Program-made: the position numbers and the translations under genes | Assembly: GCA_947448525.1 (NCBI GenBank) | Contig: CANFNV010000003.1 | Coordinates: 97,284 to 161,283, forward strand | Source: Flavobacteriaceae bacterium | GTDB taxonomy: Bacteria > Bacteroidota > Bacteroidia > Flavobacteriales > Flavobacteriaceae | Direction: 5' to 3' | DNA length: 64,000 nucleotides | Part shown: positions 26,833 through 35,449 of the stretch, piece by piece | Layout of the letters: every line of letters starts with the position of its first letter | How positions within the stretch are numbered: position 1 is the first letter of the stretch | The notes under the pieces: model-generated | Told to the model about the DNA's origin: nothing | Databases searched by the model: none | What the model saw: only the letters and a program-made list of their open reading frames with translations

Positions 26833-27930
26833 TTATGATAATTGTGGTTGTCTTCCTAAATCTCTCAAGTGGGTAAAATGCGAATAAATAGCCGCTCTTG
26901 TTGTCTTGAATTCGTAATAAGGAAGATTGCATTCTTTAGCCGTTTCTCTAACAAATTCCGCTATTTTATTGTAATGCACGTGACTGATATTCGGAAAAAT
27001 ATGATGTTCAATTTGATGATTCAATCCGCCCGTATAATAATTGACCAACCAATTTTTAGGGGCAAAATTAGCCGTGGTGTATAACTGATGAACCGCCCAT
27101 GTGTTTTCAATTTCACCTTCTTGATTCGGAATTGGGTTGTCGGTTTCATTAACAACGTGTGCCAATTGAAAAACAACACTCAAAATAACTCCTGCGGTAT
27201 AGTGCATCACTACAAATCCGATAAGAACTTTCCACCAAGAGACATGACCAACTCCAATTGGAATCACGATCCACATTGAAAAATATATTATTTTGGTAAT
27301 TACTAATGTCGTCCAACGAACTACCGGTTTTTTAAAATCACCATACGATAAATTTCGTTCTAGATAGCGTTTCATTTGAATAAAATCAGTTGTAATTGCC
27401 CAATTAAACGTCAATAAACCATAAAGAAATACCGAATAATATTGTTGAAATTTATGGTGTTTGTACCATTTTGCTTCTTTTGTAAAACGTAGAACTCTAC
27501 CGGCTTCCAAATCTTCATCATGACCAAGAATATTTGTATACGTGTGATGTAAAACGTTATGTTGTACTTGCCAATTGTACACATTTCCAGCTAAAATATA
27601 AATGCTTCCCCCCATGAATTTGTTAATCCAAGAGATGTTGGAGTATGCTCCGTGATTTCCATCATGCATCACATTCATTCCCACACCAGCCATTCCTACA
27701 CCAATTATTACATTGAGTAAAAGGTACATCCAGAAGGGCATTTGCATCGCCAATAAAAAGAAGTAGGGTGTTAAGAAAATGGTAAACATTACCAAGGTCT
27801 TCAAGTGCAATTTCCAGTTTCCAGTTTTTTCGATATTGTTTTCTTTGAAGTAATCGTTAACTTTTTTATTTAATGTTCTAAAAAACTTAAGCGTATCATT
27901 TTTAGAAAACACAGGTGCATTTGTATCCAT
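26833..27930 (-). CDS. Front-end fatty acid desaturase
   Basis: A 365-residue membrane di-iron desaturase. The three histidine boxes are visible: MHDGNHGAYS (HxxxH, near 88-97), QHNVLHHTYTN (HxxHH, near 122-132) and NHQIEHHIFP (QxxHH, near 307-316). A Gln at the start of the third box is the hallmark of front-end (delta-5/delta-6-like) desaturases. Four membrane helices lie in two pairs (about 48-85 and 195-250). No cytochrome b5 domain is fused. Likely adjusts membrane fluidity. Divergent from rsmG with a 108-base shared promoter region. Confidence 0.9.
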   Translation of the reverse strand: MDTNAPVFSKNDTLKFFRTLNKKVNDYFKENNIEKTGNWKLHLKTLVMFTIFLTPYFFLLAMQMPFWMYLLLNVIIGVGMAGVGMNVMHDGNHGAYSNISWINKFMGGSIYILAGNVYNWQVQHNVLHHTYTNILGHDEDLEAGRVLRFTKEAKWYKHHKFQQYYSVFLYGLLTFNWAITTDFIQMKRYLERNLSYGDFKKPVVRWTTLVITKIIYFSMWIVIPIGVGHVSWWKVLIGFVVMHYTAGVILSVVFQLAHVVNETDNPIPNQEGEIENTWAVHQLYTTANFAPKNWLVNYYTGGLNHQIEHHIFPNISHVHYNKIAEFVRETAKECNLPYYEFKTTRAAIYSHFTHLRDLGRQPQLS

Positions 27931-27952
27931 AAATTATTTTGGTAATTTAAAG

Positions 27953-27960
27953 CAAAGGTA
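27953..27960 (-). promoter_or_regulatory. -7 promoter element for the desaturase
   Basis: TACCTTTG on the minus strand, 22 bases before the ATG at 27930. Confidence 0.55.
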
Positions 27961-28015
27961 ATTATTATAATTTTTTTAGAGTTGAAAACAAATCATAATT
28001 ATTAACTAAAAGTAG

Positions 28016-28023
28016 TATTTTTG
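28016..28023 (+). promoter_or_regulatory. -7 promoter element for rsmG
   Basis: TATTTTTG, 15 bases before the ATG at 28039. A TTG codon at 28021 that would extend the frame lies within it and cannot be the start; the leader is very short. Confidence 0.6.
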
Positions 28024-28038
28024 TCAAAAAGCAAGAAA

Positions 28039-28668
28039 ATGGAAGAAATTCTAAAACAATTTCCTAATCTGACTGATAATCAGATACAAAAATTTGAGAA
28101 ACTTCAATTTTTATACGAAGATTGGAACGCCAAAATAAATGTAATTTCAAGAAAAGACATTGATGAATTGTACACGCGCCATGTTTTACATTCCTTGGCA
28201 ATTGCAAAAATTCAGAAATTTGAACCGGGTACTTATGTTTTAGATGTTGGAACAGGTGGTGGTTTTCCGGGAATTCCTTTAGCTATCTTATATCCTGAAA
28301 CCCGATTTTACTTGATTGATGTTATTCTAAAAAAAATAAATGTAGTTAAAGCAATCGCAGAGAGTTTAGAGTTAAAAAATGTCAAAGCAGAACAAATACG
28401 AGCCGAAAATGTCAAAGGCGATTATGATTTTATTGTAAGCCGCGCGGTAACTAACATGCCCGATTTTGTTTCATGGATTAAAGATAAAATAAAAAAGACC
28501 AATAAACATGAACTTAAAAATGGAATTCTCTATTTAAAAGGTGGCGATTTAACTGAAGAATTGAAAGATTTTCCTAAAGCAACAGAATATCATATTTCCA
28601 ATTTTTTTGAAATGGAATTTTTTGAAACAAAGAAGGTGGTGCATTTACCGTTGAAATTTAAAGCATAA
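28039..28668 (+). CDS. rsmG: 16S rRNA (guanine(527)-N(7))-methyltransferase
   Basis: Methylates G527 in the 530 loop of 16S rRNA using S-adenosylmethionine; loss of the enzyme is known to give low-level streptomycin resistance. The 209-residue protein (start at 28039 because an earlier TTG lies inside the promoter) has YEDWNAKINVISRKDIDELY near 26-45, the SAM site GTYVLDVGTGGGFPGIPLAI near 70-89, FYLIDVILKKINVV and YDFIVSRAVTNMPDFVSW, all characteristic of RsmG/GidB. Followed by a terminator hairpin. Confidence 0.96.
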   Translation: MEEILKQFPNLTDNQIQKFEKLQFLYEDWNAKINVISRKDIDELYTRHVLHSLAIAKIQKFEPGTYVLDVGTGGGFPGIPLAILYPETRFYLIDVILKKINVVKAIAESLELKNVKAEQIRAENVKGDYDFIVSRAVTNMPDFVSWIKDKIKKTNKHELKNGILYLKGGDLTEELKDFPKATEYHISNFFEMEFFETKKVVHLPLKFKA

Positions 28669-28671
28669 AAA

Positions 28672-28706
28672 AAGCGCTTTATCTTAATGAAAAGCGCTTG
28701 ATTTTT
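28672..28706. terminator. Terminator after rsmG
   Basis: AAGCGCTTT (28672-28680), 10-base loop, AAAGCGCTT (28691-28699), then GATTTTT. Each arm contains the palindrome AAGCGCTT. Confidence 0.75.
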
Positions 28707-28722
28707 ATAAAAAGCACCAATT

Positions 28723-29751
28723 TTAGTTCTTAATTAGTTTTTTGGTAATGGTTCCGTTTCCGTTTCCAATAGTGATAAAATACATCCCTTTGGTTATTGA
28801 AATTGGAATTTCTAAAGTTCCTTTTATCGTTTCATTTTTAGTTTGATAAATTGTCTTCCCAAGCATATCCGTCACATTAATAGTAGTATTTTCAATAGCA
28901 CTTGATGAATTAATAGTAATAGTTTTTTCTACTGGATTTTGAATCCAAACCGACTCCAGCATATGATGCGCATTTCCCATAATGGGCATGGTACCTATGT
29001 CATAGGTTGTATCATTTTGGTTGATACCCGTCGCTGAAACAACAGTATTTAGACTTCTGAATTTAAAATTGCTTGTAGGATCATTATTTTCATAATAGGC
29101 ATAAGTGGTTTGAGAGGCAGTTCCAATAGGAAAAATACTTAAGTATAAGGTGACTGAAAGTACTGTTTTTAATCGTGTGACATTACCTGAGTATCCATAA
29201 TCAGGTAAATTTAGAACCCCATAACCGTCTACTGTAGTAGTTAATGTACCTGAAAATGTACCTGTATTGGTGCCATTGACATAGTTTCCACTCACCGTAT
29301 TGTCAGTGTAAGTAAATGGATATGTCATAGGGAAAAGTCCTAAAGTAGCATTTCCTGATCCATTGGTACCTCCATTAAAATTAATATTCAATCCGCCAGA
29401 ATCTAAACCTGTTATTGAAACGGTTCCAGATGTGTTTTTAGTGAACATTTTTCCAGTTGTAGAAATTGTTCCTTGTGTAGAATTAGTTACAATTACACTA
29501 GTACTCCCCGGATAAGTTGTGGTTTCGGTTACTGTTGGCGTTTCATTAGTGAAGATTGTTGTGCCAAGGGGAACAAATCCTGAAAAAGTCCAGTTTTGAT
29601 CAGCGCCACTCGAACTTTGATTTGGAGCAGTTGCATTAGTTACAGCAGTACTTACAAAACCATTTGTTCCATAAAAAGAATTGATTTGATTTTGGGCATG
29701 CCCAACAGTAGATACAATTAAAAATGATAAAAGTAGTTTTATTTTATTCAT
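28723..29751 (-). CDS. T9SS type A sorting domain protein
   Basis: A 342-residue secreted protein. The start at 29751 gives a clean signal peptide MNKIKLLLSFLIVSTVGHAQ; eight further upstream codons are possible. Residues about 20-260 are a Ser/Thr/Gly-rich beta-protein without recognised enzyme motifs (QNQINSFYGTNGFVSTAVTN at its start). The last 75 residues are a type IX secretion C-terminal domain: TTINVTDMLGKTIYQTKNET, then TKGMYFITIGNGNGTITKKL and terminal KN. This directs export through the T9SS and surface anchoring or release. Role unknown. Confidence 0.88.
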   Translation of the reverse strand: MNKIKLLLSFLIVSTVGHAQNQINSFYGTNGFVSTAVTNATAPNQSSSGADQNWTFSGFVPLGTTIFTNETPTVTETTTYPGSTSVIVTNSTQGTISTTGKMFTKNTSGTVSITGLDSGGLNINFNGGTNGSGNATLGLFPMTYPFTYTDNTVSGNYVNGTNTGTFSGTLTTTVDGYGVLNLPDYGYSGNVTRLKTVLSVTLYLSIFPIGTASQTTYAYYENNDPTSNFKFRSLNTVVSATGINQNDTTYDIGTMPIMGNAHHMLESVWIQNPVEKTITINSSSAIENTTINVTDMLGKTIYQTKNETIKGTLEIPISITKGMYFITIGNGNGTITKKLIKN

Positions 29752-29790
29752 CGTTTTTTTTGATAAATTTGACATTCAAATAATTAACTT

Positions 29791-29798
29791 CAAAGATA
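29791..29798 (-). promoter_or_regulatory. -7 promoter element for the 28.7 kb T9SS protein
   Basis: TATCTTTG on the minus strand, about 40 bases before the chosen ATG at 29751 and 15 before the alternative at 29775. Confidence 0.55.
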
Positions 29799-29801
29799 TA
29801 A

Positions 29802-29833
29802 AAAAAGTTCAAACATTTCTGAATGAACTTTTT
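29802..29833 (-). terminator. Terminator after pruA
   Basis: AAAAAGTTCA (29802-29811), loop of 12, TGAACTTTTT (29824-29833): perfect 10-base stem lying between the pruA stop and the next promoter on the same strand. Confidence 0.75.
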
Positions 29834-29882
29834 AAAAAAAAATTATACCTCGTATTTTGTACTTCGCAACTCCTGCTTTAAA

Positions 29883-31511
29883 CTATTCACCTAAAAAAGG
29901 ATAACGATAATCTTCGGGTGTTACAAAGGTTTCTTTTATGGTTCTTGGCGACACCCAACGCAATAAGTTTTGCATCGAACCTGCTTTATCATTGGTTCCC
30001 GAAGCTCTTGCTCCTCCAAAAGGTTGCATTCCAACAACAGCTCCTGTTGGTTTATCATTGATGTAGAAATTACCGGCTGCATTTTCTAATGCTTTTGTGG
30101 CCTCAACAATAGCATATCTATCTTGGCTAAAAATGGCTCCAGTTAAGGCATATTCCGAAGTTTCATCAACCAATTTTAACGTCTCCTCCCACTTTGCATC
30201 TTCGTAAACAAAAATGGTAATTACCGGACCAAATAGTTCCGTTTCCATGGTTGCATATTTCGGATTGGTTGTTACAATTACTGTCGGTTCGATGAAATAC
30301 CCTTTTGATTTATCATAATTTCCACCCAGGATGATTTCCGCATCTGTATCTTTTTTTGCTTGATCTATAAAACCCGCTAATTTATTGAAAGAACCTTCGT
30401 GAATTACTGCTGTAATGAAGTTAGAAAAATCTTCTGGACTCCCCATTTTCATTGAATTCACATCGGTAATTAATTGTTCTTTAATGGCTGGCCACAAACT
30501 TTGAGGAATGTAAGCTCTTGACGCCGCGGAACATTTTTGTCCTTGAAACTCAAAAGCACCTCGGGTAATTCCGGTAACTACTTGCTTTACATTTGCAGAA
30601 GGATGAGCTATGATAAAATCTTTACCCCCAGTTTCACCCACTATTCTTGGATAGGTTTTGTAAGTATGAATATTATCACCAATTTTTCTCCAGATTTCTT
30701 TGAAAATAAAGGTAGATCCGGTATAGTGAACTCCGGCAAAATCTGATGATGCTAAAATTGTATCTGTAATCATTACAGGATCACCAAAAACGACATTGAT
30801 AACACCATCTGGAACACCCGCTTCTTTGAAAACATCTATAATTATTTTTGCTGAAAAAACTTGACTATCGCTGGGTTTCCAAACCACAGTATTTCCCATT
30901 AAGGCAGCACTTGCAGGAAGATTAGCTGCAATGGCTGTAAAATTAAATGGGGTTATTGCATAAACAAATCCTTCTAACGGACGGTATTCTACTTTGTTCC
31001 AAATATCTGAAACCGATTTGGGTTGGTCGTTATATATTTGCGTCATGAATTCCACGTTGTAACGCAAGAAGTCAATCAACTCACAAGAAGCATCAATTTC
31101 AGCTTGAAAAATTGTCTTAGATTGCGCAATCATTGTGGCGGCATTAATGCGAGCTCTATAAGGTCCGGCGATTAACTCCGCTGCTTTTAAAAAAATCGCT
31201 GCTCTATGTTCCCAAGGCATTTTTGACCAATTTTTTCTTGCTTCTAATGCTGCTGCAATGGCTTTTTCAATATGTGATTTTTCTGCTACATGATACGTTC
31301 CAACAATATGTTGGTGGTCGTGTGGAGCCGACATTGTTCGCGTATTTCCAGTTTTAATTTGCTCCGAACCAATGTACATGGGAACATCAATGTTCTCATT
31401 CCACATTTTTTTATAAGCTGCCAAAACGGCTGTTTTTTCTGGAGAATTTGGAGCGTATGATTTTACAGGTTCATTGACCGCATTGGGTACGTGAAAAAAT
31501 CCTTTAGCCAT
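29883..31511 (-). CDS. pruA: L-glutamate gamma-semialdehyde (1-pyrroline-5-carboxylate) dehydrogenase
   Basis: Oxidises glutamate semialdehyde to glutamate, the second step of proline breakdown. The 542-residue enzyme is a stand-alone form. Aldehyde dehydrogenase motifs: VYAITPFNFTAIAANLPASA and GNTVVWKPSD (NAD site), VHYTGSTFIFKEIW, VGETGGKDFIIAHP with the general-base Glu near 294, and FEFQGQKCSAASRAYIPQSL with the nucleophilic Cys near 328; the C-terminal PFGGARASGTNDKAG is subgroup-typical. No proline dehydrogenase gene is nearby. The 5' leader contains three decamer tandem repeats. Confidence 0.96.
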   Translation of the reverse strand: MAKGFFHVPNAVNEPVKSYAPNSPEKTAVLAAYKKMWNENIDVPMYIGSEQIKTGNTRTMSAPHDHQHIVGTYHVAEKSHIEKAIAAALEARKNWSKMPWEHRAAIFLKAAELIAGPYRARINAATMIAQSKTIFQAEIDASCELIDFLRYNVEFMTQIYNDQPKSVSDIWNKVEYRPLEGFVYAITPFNFTAIAANLPASAALMGNTVVWKPSDSQVFSAKIIIDVFKEAGVPDGVINVVFGDPVMITDTILASSDFAGVHYTGSTFIFKEIWRKIGDNIHTYKTYPRIVGETGGKDFIIAHPSANVKQVVTGITRGAFEFQGQKCSAASRAYIPQSLWPAIKEQLITDVNSMKMGSPEDFSNFITAVIHEGSFNKLAGFIDQAKKDTDAEIILGGNYDKSKGYFIEPTVIVTTNPKYATMETELFGPVITIFVYEDAKWEETLKLVDETSEYALTGAIFSQDRYAIVEATKALENAAGNFYINDKPTGAVVGMQPFGGARASGTNDKAGSMQNLLRWVSPRTIKETFVTPEDYRYPFLGE

Positions 31512-31570
31512 AGTATAGATAATTTGATAATTAGATTTTAAACCCTTAAACTCTTATACCCTTTGCCCTC

Positions 31571-31616
31571 AGTACCCCTGAGTACCCCTGAGTACCCCTG
31601 AGTACCTCAGTACCAC
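31571..31616. repeat. Decamer tandem repeat in the pruA leader
   Basis: Three perfect copies of AGTACCCCTG (31571-31600), followed by the degenerate AGTACCTCAG and TACCACTGA. CTCAG/CTGAG halves within adjacent units form inverted repeats, so the transcribed leader can fold into alternative hairpins. Confidence 0.85.
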
Positions 31617-31645
31617 TGAATTGATGAGAATTGTTTAGTTTGAAA

Positions 31646-31653
31646 CAAAAGTA
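31646..31653 (-). promoter_or_regulatory. -7 promoter element for pruA
   Basis: TACTTTTG on the minus strand, 135 bases before the ATG; the decamer repeats lie in the leader between them. Confidence 0.55.
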
Positions 31654-31719
31654 CAAAGGTTTTTTTGAATTTTTGATAACTAATAGGACGAAACTTTTGT
31701 GATAATTTATTAAAAAAAA

Positions 31720-32106
31720 TTAATTCAAGGCATAAGGCGCACTCAATCGAAAGGCCGGAACAATTACTCTGAAGTTTCTCGTGGTGGTAAAATTAATCAT
31801 ATTGAAAGATCCACGCATCGCTCCATAAGGCGAAGCTAATAAGCAACCCGAACTATAGGTATGAGATTCGCCAGGTTTTAAAACCGGTTTTCTGCCAATT
31901 ACTCCTTCGCCATCAACTACTTCTAAATCGTTTAGGGAATCAAAAATTTCCCAATGGCGCGTCATTAGTTGAACAGAATCTTTACTGTGATTTTCAATAG
32001 TTATCTCATACGAAAAGGCAAAATGCATCTTGTAGTTCTTGAAGTAAGTGCCTTCAAAACTAGTTTTCACTGATATTTTTATACCTCTTGTGATTTGAGT
32101 CACCAT
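31720..32106 (-). CDS. apaG: ApaG-family protein
   Basis: A 128-residue immunoglobulin-like cytoplasmic protein. Family segments: VTQITRGIKISVKTSFEGTY at the N-terminus, FAFSYEITIENHSKDSVQLM, TRHWEIFDSLNDLEVVDGEG, and the glycine-rich GVIGRKPVLKPGESHTYSSG, ending with GAMRGSFNMIN. In enterobacteria apaG mutants affect Co2+/Mg2+ handling, but the molecular role is uncertain. Own -7 element at 32129-32136; 57 bases separate it from the plug-protein gene upstream. Confidence 0.92.
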   Translation of the reverse strand: MVTQITRGIKISVKTSFEGTYFKNYKMHFAFSYEITIENHSKDSVQLMTRHWEIFDSLNDLEVVDGEGVIGRKPVLKPGESHTYSSGCLLASPYGAMRGSFNMINFTTTRNFRVIVPAFRLSAPYALN

Positions 32107-32128
32107 AACTAAACGTTCTATTAAGTTA

Positions 32129-32136
32129 CAAAATTA
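32129..32136 (-). promoter_or_regulatory. -7 promoter element for apaG
   Basis: TAATTTTG on the minus strand, 22 bases before the ATG. Confidence 0.45.
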
Positions 32137-32163
32137 AATATAATTTTTTTTTATAACCAATGG

Positions 32164-33420
32164 TTAATTGATAATGTCTGTTGAAGTTGCAATGCCATTT
32201 CCTATAACTCGGTCATAACGTTGGTTGTTTTCTCGGTAATAGATAATAGCGTTGTAATTATTTTCAGTTTGCCAATAATTCCCGTCAATTGCGTCTTCAT
32301 TATCTATTATACCTTTACTATCGGCAATGGTGTAGCAATAATTTGTAAACCCTTGTTTAATCATAATTGCTTTTTCATATTGGGCTTTCTTTTCGTTATA
32401 ATCCATTTTGGTTTCGTCCGAAAGCAGGTAATTATTGAACATTCCGCTTACATAAATGCTTTTGTTTTGATAATAAGCGGGGGCTGAAAGCGTAAAATAT
32501 ATCCAAGCATAATCGGATTCTATTTCGTTGTTTTCGGCATTTATTTTGTTTACAAGAAAACTTCCATTTATATCAGGCCAATACGTGTATTGTTGCGCCG
32601 CTCTGGCATAGTTTGTATACAGATAGCAGCTATATAGGCCGCTGTTTGAATCTACATGCATGATGCTGTTGTTGGCGGCTCTAATGTTTTTATTCTCAAA
32701 ATAAAGATATTCGTTTCCGCCCCAAAATTGGGTTTCCTTATCGTATTTATAAATCAAATCATTTCCAATAGTGTACATCGGTTTGATATTTGTAATGGCC
32801 GTATCAAATCTTCCGTTTTGCATTAAAAGCACTTTGATATTGGTAAGCGGACTTTGAAATGTAATAGTATTTGACCTAATAGCAAAATCCATGTTGTGCA
32901 TGTATTGAGCATCCGTTAGATTTCGAGCTCTTTTAACTTGTAACGGAACCGAAACGAGGTCTTCATAAACGATTAATTTTCTTGAGAAAACGACTTCTTT
33001 ATCTTCGTTCAAGATGCTAATAATGTAATTCCCACTTACTTTGAGTTGTGTTCGATTGTTCGGAAGCGCTAATCTATAGTGTGAGTAAATTTGTAGCGCA
33101 TTAATAGAATTGCTGTAATCTTGAATTCGCTGTTCATCAAAACCTCCTAAGTATTCATTGATAGACAGTTGGGATTGTTTCCAATCGTAATCACAATGCG
33201 TAATTTTGTAGTAATAATTGTCTTCCGTACCATGTAAATCATCAAATTGCAATTGAAAAGAATCTCCCAATTGAACTACTGGAATTCCGTTTTGTCCATT
33301 TTGAACAAAAGAAATTGCTTTGATGAAATAGGGCGGATTTACTTCTTTTTCTTGAGCATTTACTGCAGTAAATAAAAGTATCAGAAGTACCTTTAAGAGC
33401 AAATTTTTAGACATAAACAT
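32164..33420 (-). CDS. Type IX secretion system plug protein (DUF5103)
   Basis: A 418-residue exported protein; in Flavobacterium johnsoniae the homologue is the Plug that seals the periplasmic side of the SprA translocon channel. Start at 33420 (or the ATG two codons later) gives the signal MFMSKNLLLKVLLILLFTAV ending NAQ; a longer frame reaches into the preceding methyltransferase gene and would hide the signal. Domain segments: PPYFIKAISFVQNGQNGIPV, GDSFQLQFDDLHGTEDNYYY, KITHCDYDWKQSQLSINEYL, with GFDEQRIQDYSNS following, typical of DUF5103. It supports a functional T9SS for the cargo proteins in this window. Confidence 0.9.
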   Translation of the reverse strand: MFMSKNLLLKVLLILLFTAVNAQEKEVNPPYFIKAISFVQNGQNGIPVVQLGDSFQLQFDDLHGTEDNYYYKITHCDYDWKQSQLSINEYLGGFDEQRIQDYSNSINALQIYSHYRLALPNNRTQLKVSGNYIISILNEDKEVVFSRKLIVYEDLVSVPLQVKRARNLTDAQYMHNMDFAIRSNTITFQSPLTNIKVLLMQNGRFDTAITNIKPMYTIGNDLIYKYDKETQFWGGNEYLYFENKNIRAANNSIMHVDSNSGLYSCYLYTNYARAAQQYTYWPDINGSFLVNKINAENNEIESDYAWIYFTLSAPAYYQNKSIYVSGMFNNYLLSDETKMDYNEKKAQYEKAIMIKQGFTNYCYTIADSKGIIDNEDAIDGNYWQTENNYNAIIYYRENNQRYDRVIGNGIATSTDIIN

Positions 33421-33476
33421 TTTATTATTAGACGTAAAGATACTAATATTATTAATAAATGTCAATGTTTGTTTTT

Positions 33477-34247
33477 CTATTTGAAACAAACCGGAATAAT
33501 CTCTCCTTTTGCCAAACAATATTTTTTAACTTCTTCTGAAGTGAGTTTGGCAGTGTAATCTTCTTCGGTTACTTGAAAACCAATACTTCGTAATTTGTCA
33601 AAATAATCGCGACCATAAACCCTAACATGATCGTATTGACCAAATATTTTTGCGCGCTCTTTTTGATCGACAATTGTGTCGTCTGAAAAGGTGGTCGCTC
33701 GAGACAAATCTTGTGGAATTTGAAATATTCCCATTCCGCCTGGTTTTAACACGCGAAATAATTCTTGCATCGCTTTCGTATCGTCTGGAATGTGTTCCAA
33801 CACGTGATTGCACAAAATAACATCGTATTCGTTGGCTTTGAAAGGTAAATTACAAATATCGGCTTTAACATCTGCCAACGGCGATAGCAAATCGGTTGTG
33901 GTATACTCGATGTTGGCTTGCTTTTTGAAACGTTTGTAAAACTCTTGTTCAGGCGCAAAATGAAGCACTTTCTTTTTTTCATTTGAAGTAAAAAAATCAG
34001 TTTCACTTTGTAAATACAGCCATAGCAAACGATGTCTTTCTAATGATAATGTGCTTGGTGAAAGTACGTTGTTTCGTTGATTTCCATAACCATATGGTAA
34101 AAACATCCTAAAACTTTTTCCGTCAATCGGATCGGAAAAACGACTTCCTTTTAAGAGAAATGCCAAAATTGGACGTGCTACAATACTCAATCTTATTAGA
34201 ATTGGTCTTGGGATTGTATTTAATATGAACTTGAATATTTTTTTCAT
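33477..34247 (-). CDS. Class I SAM-dependent methyltransferase
   Basis: A 256-residue cytoplasmic methyltransferase. The N-terminal 60 residues are hydrophobic and basic (IPRPILIRLSIVARPILAFL) and may contact the membrane. SAM-binding elements: VLHFAPEQEFYKRFKK near 101-116, TTDLLSPLADVKADICNLPF, YDVILCNHVLEHIPDDTKAM near 152-171, and RVLKPGGMGIFQIP. This is the Methyltransf_11 pattern; substrate unknown. Start at 34247 is preferred over an ATG ten codons earlier because it begins the conserved part. The plug-protein gene follows 56 bases downstream. Confidence 0.88.
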   Translation of the reverse strand: MKKIFKFILNTIPRPILIRLSIVARPILAFLLKGSRFSDPIDGKSFRMFLPYGYGNQRNNVLSPSTLSLERHRLLWLYLQSETDFFTSNEKKKVLHFAPEQEFYKRFKKQANIEYTTTDLLSPLADVKADICNLPFKANEYDVILCNHVLEHIPDDTKAMQELFRVLKPGGMGIFQIPQDLSRATTFSDDTIVDQKERAKIFGQYDHVRVYGRDYFDKLRSIGFQVTEEDYTAKLTSEEVKKYCLAKGEIIPVCFK

Positions 34248-34250
34248 TGG

Positions 34251-34290
34251 TTTCACAGAGTGACACTGAGACAGCACAGAGCAACACAGA
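34251..34290. repeat. Degenerate CACAGAG-type tandem repeat
   Basis: Imperfect copies of a 7-8-base unit around CACAGAG/CACTGAG/CACAGAG/CACAGA occupy the gap between map and the methyltransferase. CTCAGTATTTTTCTGTG at about 34328-34344 is a partly complementary segment. Confidence 0.5.
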
Positions 34291-34360
34291 TTTTTTTAAT
34301 TTATTTTTATTTTTTAACTCAAGAACCTCAGTATTTTTCTGTGTATCTTTTTGTAATTAT

Positions 34361-35179
34361 TTATACTTTCAATGGAATTTTTCTAAATTCATCTTCTTCA
34401 TTACTCACAATTCCTAAAGCATCGTAGATGTATTTGAAAGTTGATAAAATTTCAGGTTTTCCGTCAATTAACGCAACATCGTGTTCAAAATGGGCACTTG
34501 GTTTTCCGTCGGCAGTTAGAATTGTCCAACCATCTTTTAGTTGTTTGATGTTTTTTGTTCCCATATTTATCATTGGTTCGATAGCAACAACCATGCCTTC
34601 AATAAATAATTTCCCGCGACCTTTTTTTCCATAATTTGGCATTTCAGGATCTTCGTGCATTTTTCTTCCTAAACCATGACCTACCAATTCGCGTACAACG
34701 CCATAACCATGACTTTCACAATATTTTTGAATGGCACTTCCTACATCCTCTACGCGATTTCCAATTCGGAATTCTCGTATGCCCACATACAGACTTTCTT
34801 TGGTAACTTGTAACAATTTTTTTACTTCTGGAGCGACTTCTCCAATTTCAAAACTATAGGCATGATCGCCATAAAACCCGTTTTTCAAAGCGCCACAATC
34901 TACCGAAATCACATCGCCTTCTTCGAGCGGTTTGCTATTTGGAATACCATGAACCACTTGCGTATTAGGACTCACACACAACGTATTTGGGAATCCATAA
35001 AGACCAAGAAAACCAGGTTCAGCTCCATGATCGCGAATACATTCTTCGGCTAATTTGTCTAAAAATAAAGTAGTTACACCCGGCTTAATCACTTTCGCAA
35101 TTTCACCTAAGGTTTTAGAAACAATTAGTGCACTTTCACGCATTAATTCAATTTCTTCTCTTGTTTTTGGGATAATCAT
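34361..35179 (-). CDS. map: Methionine aminopeptidase, type I
   Basis: Removes the initiator methionine from new proteins in the cytoplasm. The 272-residue length matches type I with no insertion. Metal-binding residues appear in order: SVDCGALKNGFYGDHAYSFE (two Asp), RELVGHGLGRKMHEDPEMPN (His near 177), MVVAIEPMINMG (Glu) and SAHFEHDVAL (Glu of the last ligand). The -7 element at 35198-35205 lies 18 bases upstream. Confidence 0.97.
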   Translation of the reverse strand: MIIPKTREEIELMRESALIVSKTLGEIAKVIKPGVTTLFLDKLAEECIRDHGAEPGFLGLYGFPNTLCVSPNTQVVHGIPNSKPLEEGDVISVDCGALKNGFYGDHAYSFEIGEVAPEVKKLLQVTKESLYVGIREFRIGNRVEDVGSAIQKYCESHGYGVVRELVGHGLGRKMHEDPEMPNYGKKGRGKLFIEGMVVAIEPMINMGTKNIKQLKDGWTILTADGKPSAHFEHDVALIDGKPEILSTFKYIYDALGIVSNEEDEFRKIPLKV

Positions 35180-35197
35180 TATCTTTAATTAAGAGCG

Positions 35198-35205
35198 CAA
35201 AAATA
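35198..35205 (-). promoter_or_regulatory. -7 promoter element for map
   Basis: TATTTTTG on the minus strand, 18 bases before the map start. Confidence 0.55.
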
Positions 35206-35316
35206 GTGAAAAGTGTTCAGTGTTTAGCCTTCCTTTATAGAAAATTTATTATCCCAAATATTAAGAAAGGGAGCCTGTAGAATGCTTCTAATTATTCAAT
35301 AAGATAAGTAGTTATT

Positions 35317-35353
35317 CCCCTCCTTTGGAGGGGTGCCCGAAAGACGGGGTGGT
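35317..35353. repeat. REP-like double-hairpin element
   Basis: CCCCTCC-TTT-GGAGGGG (35317-35333) followed by CCCG-AAAGA-CGGG (35336-35348) and GTGGT. Two adjacent GC-rich hairpins in an AT-rich gap; from memory, closely similar sequences recur between genes in many Flavobacteriaceae. Confidence 0.6.
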
Positions 35354-35408
35354 AAATTACCTAAACTAACTAAAGACAGCGGATTTGCAATTCGTGCCTG
35401 CAATAAAA

Positions 35409-35449
35409 AAAAAGAGTAATATAAAAAATCTATTTATGTTACTCTTTTT
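35409..35449. terminator. Bidirectional terminator-like inverted repeat
   Basis: AAAAAGAGTAA (35409-35419), 19-base spacer, TTACTCTTTTT (35439-35449). Perfect 11-base stem with A/T tracts on both sides but a long loop. Confidence 0.5.
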
